Assembly (NCBI GenBank): GCA_003661945.1
Contig: QMXC01000027.1
Coordinates: 1 to 9,671 of the forward strand
Reading direction: 5' to 3'
Origin: Candidatus Bathyarchaeota archaeon
GTDB lineage: Archaea > Thermoproteota > Bathyarchaeia > Bathyarchaeales > UBA233
DNA length: 9,671 nt
This document shows, one piece after another, positions 6,040 through 9,671 of the stretch; position 1 is the first letter of the stretch, and each line of letters starts with the position of its first letter. The notes beneath the pieces are model-generated. The model saw only the letters and a program-made list of their open reading frames with translations. It did not search any database and was not told where the DNA came from. The position numbers and the translations under genes are program-made.

Positions 6040-6052
6040 GTTTATTTATAAG
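6040..6052 (+). promoter_or_regulatory. TATA box for the release factor gene
   Basis: TTTATTTATAAG, a few bases after the glycosylase stop, is a good match to the archaeal box A. It would start transcription near 6074, leaving a leader of about 26 bases before the TTG at 6101. The first bases of the gap also form a small AATAAA-TG-TTTATT inverted repeat (6033-6046), probably a by-product of AT richness. Confidence 0.55.
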
Positions 6053-6100
6053 CTGTGATTGTAGCTTTACGACAGAAACCTTCCTAGAACGTGTGAAAAA

Positions 6101-7363
6101 TTGGTCAAACGCACTTCGCTTGAGCTGTTTCGCCTGAAAAAGACATTGGACGCTCTGGCGCGGAAAGAGGGGCGTGGAACAGAGCTTATCTCGCTTTATG
6201 TTCCGCCCGGACGCCAAGTAAGCGAAGTAGTCAACATGCTAAAGCAGGAGTATGGAACAGCGTCTAACATCAAGTCAACCACAACGCGGAAAAACGTTCA
6301 AGACGCAATAGTGAAGGTGCAGCAACGCCTCAAACTTTTCCGGCAAATCCCCGAAAACGGACTGGTAATATTTTGCGGAGCCGTGCCTCAAAACGGTCCG
6401 GGAAGCGAGAGGATAGAAACCTACGTGATTGTTCCGCCGGAGCCCATCAAAGTCTACCTTTACCGCTGCGACTCGAGGTTTCACATCGAACCTTTACTTG
6501 AACTCCTAAGGGAACGGGAAGCCTACGGCATAATACTCATAGACGCTTCGGAAGCCACGTTTGCTTTGCTTAAAGGCAGAAGGCTCGAGATACTGCAAAG
6601 AATAACCTCTGGAGTTCCCGGCAAACACCGAGCCGGCGGACAATCAGCGAGAAGATTCGAAAGACTCCGGGAAATGCGGCTCAACGAGTATTACCGCCGT
6701 GTGGGACAACACGCAAACGAGCTTTTCTTGGAAATGCCTGACTTGAAAGGCATAATAATCGGCGGACCCGGACCTACAAAGCAGGAGTTCGAGAAAGGAG
6801 ACTACCTAAATTATCAGCTTAAACAGAAAATTCTGGAAGTAGTCGACACCGCTTACGTAGACGAACAAGGCGTGAAGGAAATAGTTGAGAAGGCTCCGGA
6901 GATAATGCGTCGAGTCCGATACGTGGAAGAAAAAGAGGCGATGCAAGAGTTTCTCTACCACATCGGGCATGACACGGGGCTAGCTACCTACGGTGAAGAA
7001 GAAGTGAAAAAAGCCTTAGAGCTAGGCGCCGTAAAAACGCTGCTACTGTCTGAAGGATTAGACATAACCCGCGTAACAGTGAAATGCAGCGCCTGCGGCT
7101 TCCAAGAGGAAAAAACTATGCGAAGCAACGAGCTTCTCAGCTTCGAGGCAAGTTTATCTGGAAAACCCTGCCCAAAATGCAAAGCGCCTTCACTTCAAAT
7201 CGTTGAAACCCGAGACTTGATAGAAGACTACGCAGAGCTAGCTGAAGCCGCCAACGCCGAGGTAGAAATGATTTCCACAGAAACCGAGGAAGGACAGATG
7301 CTGAAGAAAAGCTTCGGCGGAATAGCCGCAATCCTAAGGTTCAAACTTCAAAATCAATCGTAG
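6101..7363 (+). CDS. prf1: Peptide chain release factor aRF1 (eRF1 family)
   Basis: The 420-residue protein recognises stop codons in the ribosomal A site and triggers peptide release. All key elements are present: the N-terminal decoding domain with GRGTELISL (24-32), NIKS at 56-59 and YRCDSRF at 121-127 (eRF1 YxCxxxF), then the catalytic GGQ loop at 179-181 in GKHRAGGQSARRFER. The C-terminal domain carries four zinc-ribbon cysteines, C329, C332, C357 and C360. The length is normal for archaea. The start is TTG: an in-frame TAG at 6062-6064 and absence of ATG or GTG after it leave TTG 6101 as the only candidate before conserved sequence. The ribosome binding site is weak. The gene has its own promoter and faces valS, with 8 bases between stops. 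All three stop codons are used by genes in this window, consistent with omnipotent decoding. Confidence 0.97.
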   Translation: MVKRTSLELFRLKKTLDALARKEGRGTELISLYVPPGRQVSEVVNMLKQEYGTASNIKSTTTRKNVQDAIVKVQQRLKLFRQIPENGLVIFCGAVPQNGPGSERIETYVIVPPEPIKVYLYRCDSRFHIEPLLELLREREAYGIILIDASEATFALLKGRRLEILQRITSGVPGKHRAGGQSARRFERLREMRLNEYYRRVGQHANELFLEMPDLKGIIIGGPGPTKQEFEKGDYLNYQLKQKILEVVDTAYVDEQGVKEIVEKAPEIMRRVRYVEEKEAMQEFLYHIGHDTGLATYGEEEVKKALELGAVKTLLLSEGLDITRVTVKCSACGFQEEKTMRSNELLSFEASLSGKPCPKCKAPSLQIVETRDLIEDYAELAEAANAEVEMISTETEEGQMLKKSFGGIAAILRFKLQNQS

Positions 7364-7371
7364 GTTCCAGC

Positions 7372-9671
7372 TTAATATTCGATTTTGAATCTTATTTCCT
7401 CATGTTCTTCGACGGGTTTTCCTTCGCCTTTCATGTTTAGTATTTCAAGTTTTTCCGCTTTGCACGTGCCAGCTATGTCCATTTCTCCTCGGCGTAGGCT
7501 TTCCACGTCTGCTTCGCTGTGGGCGTAAAGGGTCAGCCGCTTTATCGGCGTGTTTAATGGAAGCCTTTTTTCAGCTTTGTCTCTTCTAACGGCGTTTATA
7601 ACCGCCACTATGAGGTCTCCGTCGTGTTCAGCCTTCTCGTCTATTCTTTCCTTGAGTGTTTTTGGCCACGGCGAAACATGTATGCTCGGGTGTTTCATGT
7701 ATTCGCGGTAAAGCGTTTGATAGATTTCCTCTGTTATGTGTGGGCAGACCGGCGCTAACAGCTGCAATATGCGATAGAGCGTTGTGTAAAGCGTGTATTG
7801 CGCCGCTTGTCTTTTGTTTTCGCCGTATTTCTCGGGCTTGTAGAGTCTGTCTTTCACCGCTTCTATGTAGTCGTCGCAGAAAATGTGCCAAGTGAAGTTT
7901 CGAACCTCTTCCGTAGCGATGTTGAACTGGCATTTTTCCAAGGCATCCGTAACCTTCGCCGTGGTTTTCTCGAGTTTTGTTAGAAGCCACTTGTCTAGGA
8001 GCTGGAGTTCCACGTTTTCCGACGGTTCGAAGTCTTTCAGCTGGTTGCTAACGAAACGTGCGGCGTTCCAAAGTTTGGTAAGGAACCGCCAACCATACTG
8101 CACGTCTGGCCACCGAAACGGAATGTCCGAGCCCGTTGCACCGCCGGCTGCAGCCCACTGCCTCGTCGCATCCGCGCCGTACTTGTTGAAAACCTCTGGA
8201 GTAGCAATATAGTTTCCAAGAGATTTGCTCATCATTCTTCCGTCGAGCCCCAAAACCATGCCGTTGATGAGGCAGCTTTTGTAAGGCTTCTCGTTGAATA
8301 AAGCCAAGTGTCGAACCATGAGGTAGTAAGCCCACGTTCTGATTATGTCGACGCCTGAGGGATGCACATCAGCTGGAAACAGCCTACGCCAGTCCTCCCT
8401 ATCGGGCCATCCAGCATGAACGGCACACGTGAGCGAGGAGTCGAACCACGTGTCCAAAACGTCTTTTTCCGGCTTGAACTCGGTGTTTCCGCATTTGGGG
8501 CATTTTTCGATTTTCGGCGGGGTAGTCCTCGGGTCGATGGGAACCCATTCCGGCTTTGCGAGTATGGTTTCTCCGCATTTGGTGCAGTACCAGATTGGTA
8601 TGGGCGTTGCGAATAGGCGTTGGCGGGAGATTACCCAGTCCCAGTCTAAGGATTTCGCCCAGTCTATGAGGCGGTGTTTCATGTAGTCAGGATACCATTT
8701 CACTTCGAGCGCGTTCTTTTCAACCTGGTCGGTTAGTATCCGCGTCTTCATGAACCATTGTTCCCTTTCAAGGATTTCAATGGGGGTTTTGCATCTCCAG
8801 CAGACACCTACTTCTTGGTCTAACGGCTCGGTTTTTTCCAGCAACCCCTCTTTTTCTAGGTCGCTGAGTATGGCTTTTCTCGCCTCTTCTACTGTGAGCC
8901 CGGCGTATTTTCCAGCTTCCGCAGTCATTTTTCCCTTCTCATCGATGCACATTATTACTGGAAGCCCGTGTTTCCTCACGGTTTTGACGTCTGCTTTGTC
9001 GCCGTAGGTGCATATCATTACCACTCCGGTTCCAAATGACGGTTCAACCATTTCGTCCGTTATTATTTCAACCGTTCTGTTCGTGGTTGGCACACGGATT
9101 TTTTTGCCTACGTATTTTTGGTATCTTTCGTCGTGGGGGTTTACTGCCACGGTTACGCAGGCGGGTATAAGCTCGGGGCGGGAGGTCGCTATCGTTAGGT
9201 AGCCGCCTTCCTCCAGCGGGAACCGTATGTAGCTCAACGTGGATTTTCGTTCCTCATACTCTACTTCGGCGTCAGCTATGGCTGTTTCACAGCGGGGACA
9301 CCAGTTTATCGGGTGGGTTCCACGGTAGATGAAGCCTTTCTCGTAGAGGATTATGAAGGAAAGCTGGACGCGTCTCCAGTAGTCGGGGTCCATGGTGCGG
9401 TATTCGGTTGTCCAGTCGATGGAGCATCCTAGGCGTTTGATGGCTTCTTTCATTATCGCTATGTATTTTTCGACGAGTTTCATGCACATTTTTCGGAACT
9501 CGTCGGGGGGCACGTCGGTCTTTTTAACTCCGTATCTTTTTTCGGCTTCCACTTCGGTTGGGAGCCCGTGGCAGTCCCATCCTTGAGGGAAATGGACGTT
9601 GTAGCCTTGCATCCGCTTGTAGCGTGCGAGTATGTCGAAGTATGTCCAGTTCAACACGTTTCCCATGTGAA
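7372..9671 (-). CDS. valS: Valyl-tRNA synthetase, 5' end outside the window
   Basis: This class I synthetase charges tRNA-Val. The frame continues to the window edge: the first complete codon is CAC for His, giving HMGN, the HIGH-like signature. The Met at 9666 is therefore internal, and a few dozen residues are missing. Counting from that Met, the order is PQGWDCHGLPTE (27-38), NWCPRC (121-126), the CP1 editing domain with TSRPE at 161-165, a CWRC pair (289-292), WVISRQR (344-350), CTKC/CPKC zinc knuckles (361-364, 389-392), DTWFDSS (405-411), MMSKS (478-482, KMSKS with first Lys replaced) and an anticodon-binding helical domain (about 530-670). It ends without the C-terminal coiled coil of bacterial enzymes, as in archaea. 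YRTMDPDYWRRVQLSF and the ADATRQWAA/WNAARFV region fit ValRS better than IleRS or LeuRS. Confidence 0.96.
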   Translation of the reverse strand, partial: HMGNVLNWTYFDILARYKRMQGYNVHFPQGWDCHGLPTEVEAEKRYGVKKTDVPPDEFRKMCMKLVEKYIAIMKEAIKRLGCSIDWTTEYRTMDPDYWRRVQLSFIILYEKGFIYRGTHPINWCPRCETAIADAEVEYEERKSTLSYIRFPLEEGGYLTIATSRPELIPACVTVAVNPHDERYQKYVGKKIRVPTTNRTVEIITDEMVEPSFGTGVVMICTYGDKADVKTVRKHGLPVIMCIDEKGKMTAEAGKYAGLTVEEARKAILSDLEKEGLLEKTEPLDQEVGVCWRCKTPIEILEREQWFMKTRILTDQVEKNALEVKWYPDYMKHRLIDWAKSLDWDWVISRQRLFATPIPIWYCTKCGETILAKPEWVPIDPRTTPPKIEKCPKCGNTEFKPEKDVLDTWFDSSLTCAVHAGWPDREDWRRLFPADVHPSGVDIIRTWAYYLMVRHLALFNEKPYKSCLINGMVLGLDGRMMSKSLGNYIATPEVFNKYGADATRQWAAAGGATGSDIPFRWPDVQYGWRFLTKLWNAARFVSNQLKDFEPSENVELQLLDKWLLTKLEKTTAKVTDALEKCQFNIATEEVRNFTWHIFCDDYIEAVKDRLYKPEKYGENKRQAAQYTLYTTLYRILQLLAPVCPHITEEIYQTLYREYMKHPSIHVSPWPKTLKERIDEKAEHDGDLIVAVINAVRRDKAEKRLPLNTPIKRLTLYAHSEADVESLRRGEMDIAGTCKAEKLEILNMKGEGKPVEEHEEIRFKIEY

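Noticed and set aside
7628..8335. Several open frames of 60-120 codons on both strands within valS
   Set aside because: All overlap an unbroken synthetase frame and have compositions expected from out-of-frame reading.

Overview
The window is a chromosomal stretch from an archaeon. The clearest evidence is an archaeal/eukaryotic-type class 1 release factor (aRF1, with intact NIKS, YxCxxxF-type and GGQ motifs). Other archaeal signs are a valyl-tRNA synthetase of archaeal layout, an archaeal small winged-helix regulator of the COG3432/HTH_45 type, an archaea-restricted predicted nucleotidyltransferase (COG1665-like), and TATA-type promoter elements. The gene style (tiny winged-helix gene overlapping a seven-helix membrane protein gene, CitG-like protein without citrate lyase) suggests the TACK group, possibly Bathyarchaeia; this placement is inference only.

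Layout. On the minus strand from 1999 down to 1 lies a probable operon: a CitG-family triphosphoribosyl-dephospho-CoA synthase-like gene, a winged-helix regulator 16 bases behind it, and mobB (molybdopterin-guanine dinucleotide biosynthesis protein B), which runs off the left edge and has no canonical start codon. Divergent from this operon, across a 116-base regulatory gap with a perfect palindrome and a tandem 8-mer, are a polytopic membrane protein resembling an ECF-transporter S component (2116-3009) and a predicted nucleotidyltransferase (3059-4075). A minus-strand pair follows (5030 to 4072): a seven-helix membrane protein and an HTH_45 winged-helix gene joined by an ATGA overlap. On the plus strand come an AlkA-type DNA glycosylase (5101-6033) and aRF1 (6101-7363, TTG start behind a good TATA box). 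The window ends with valS on the minus strand (9671 to 7372), cut at its 5' end inside the HIGH-like signature.

How it fits together. aRF1 and valS are housekeeping translation genes, the glycosylase is base-excision repair, and mobB belongs to molybdenum/tungsten cofactor maturation. The two less understood units are (1) the divergent CitG-like/S-component-like pair sharing one promoter region with a palindrome, with a winged-helix gene in the CitG operon as a possible regulator, and (2) the membrane-protein/HTH_45 pair, a possible membrane-coupled regulatory module. No tRNA, rRNA, CRISPR array, insertion sequence or phage gene is visible, and there is no gene-free stretch over 300 bases; the longest is the 116-base gap at 2000-2115.
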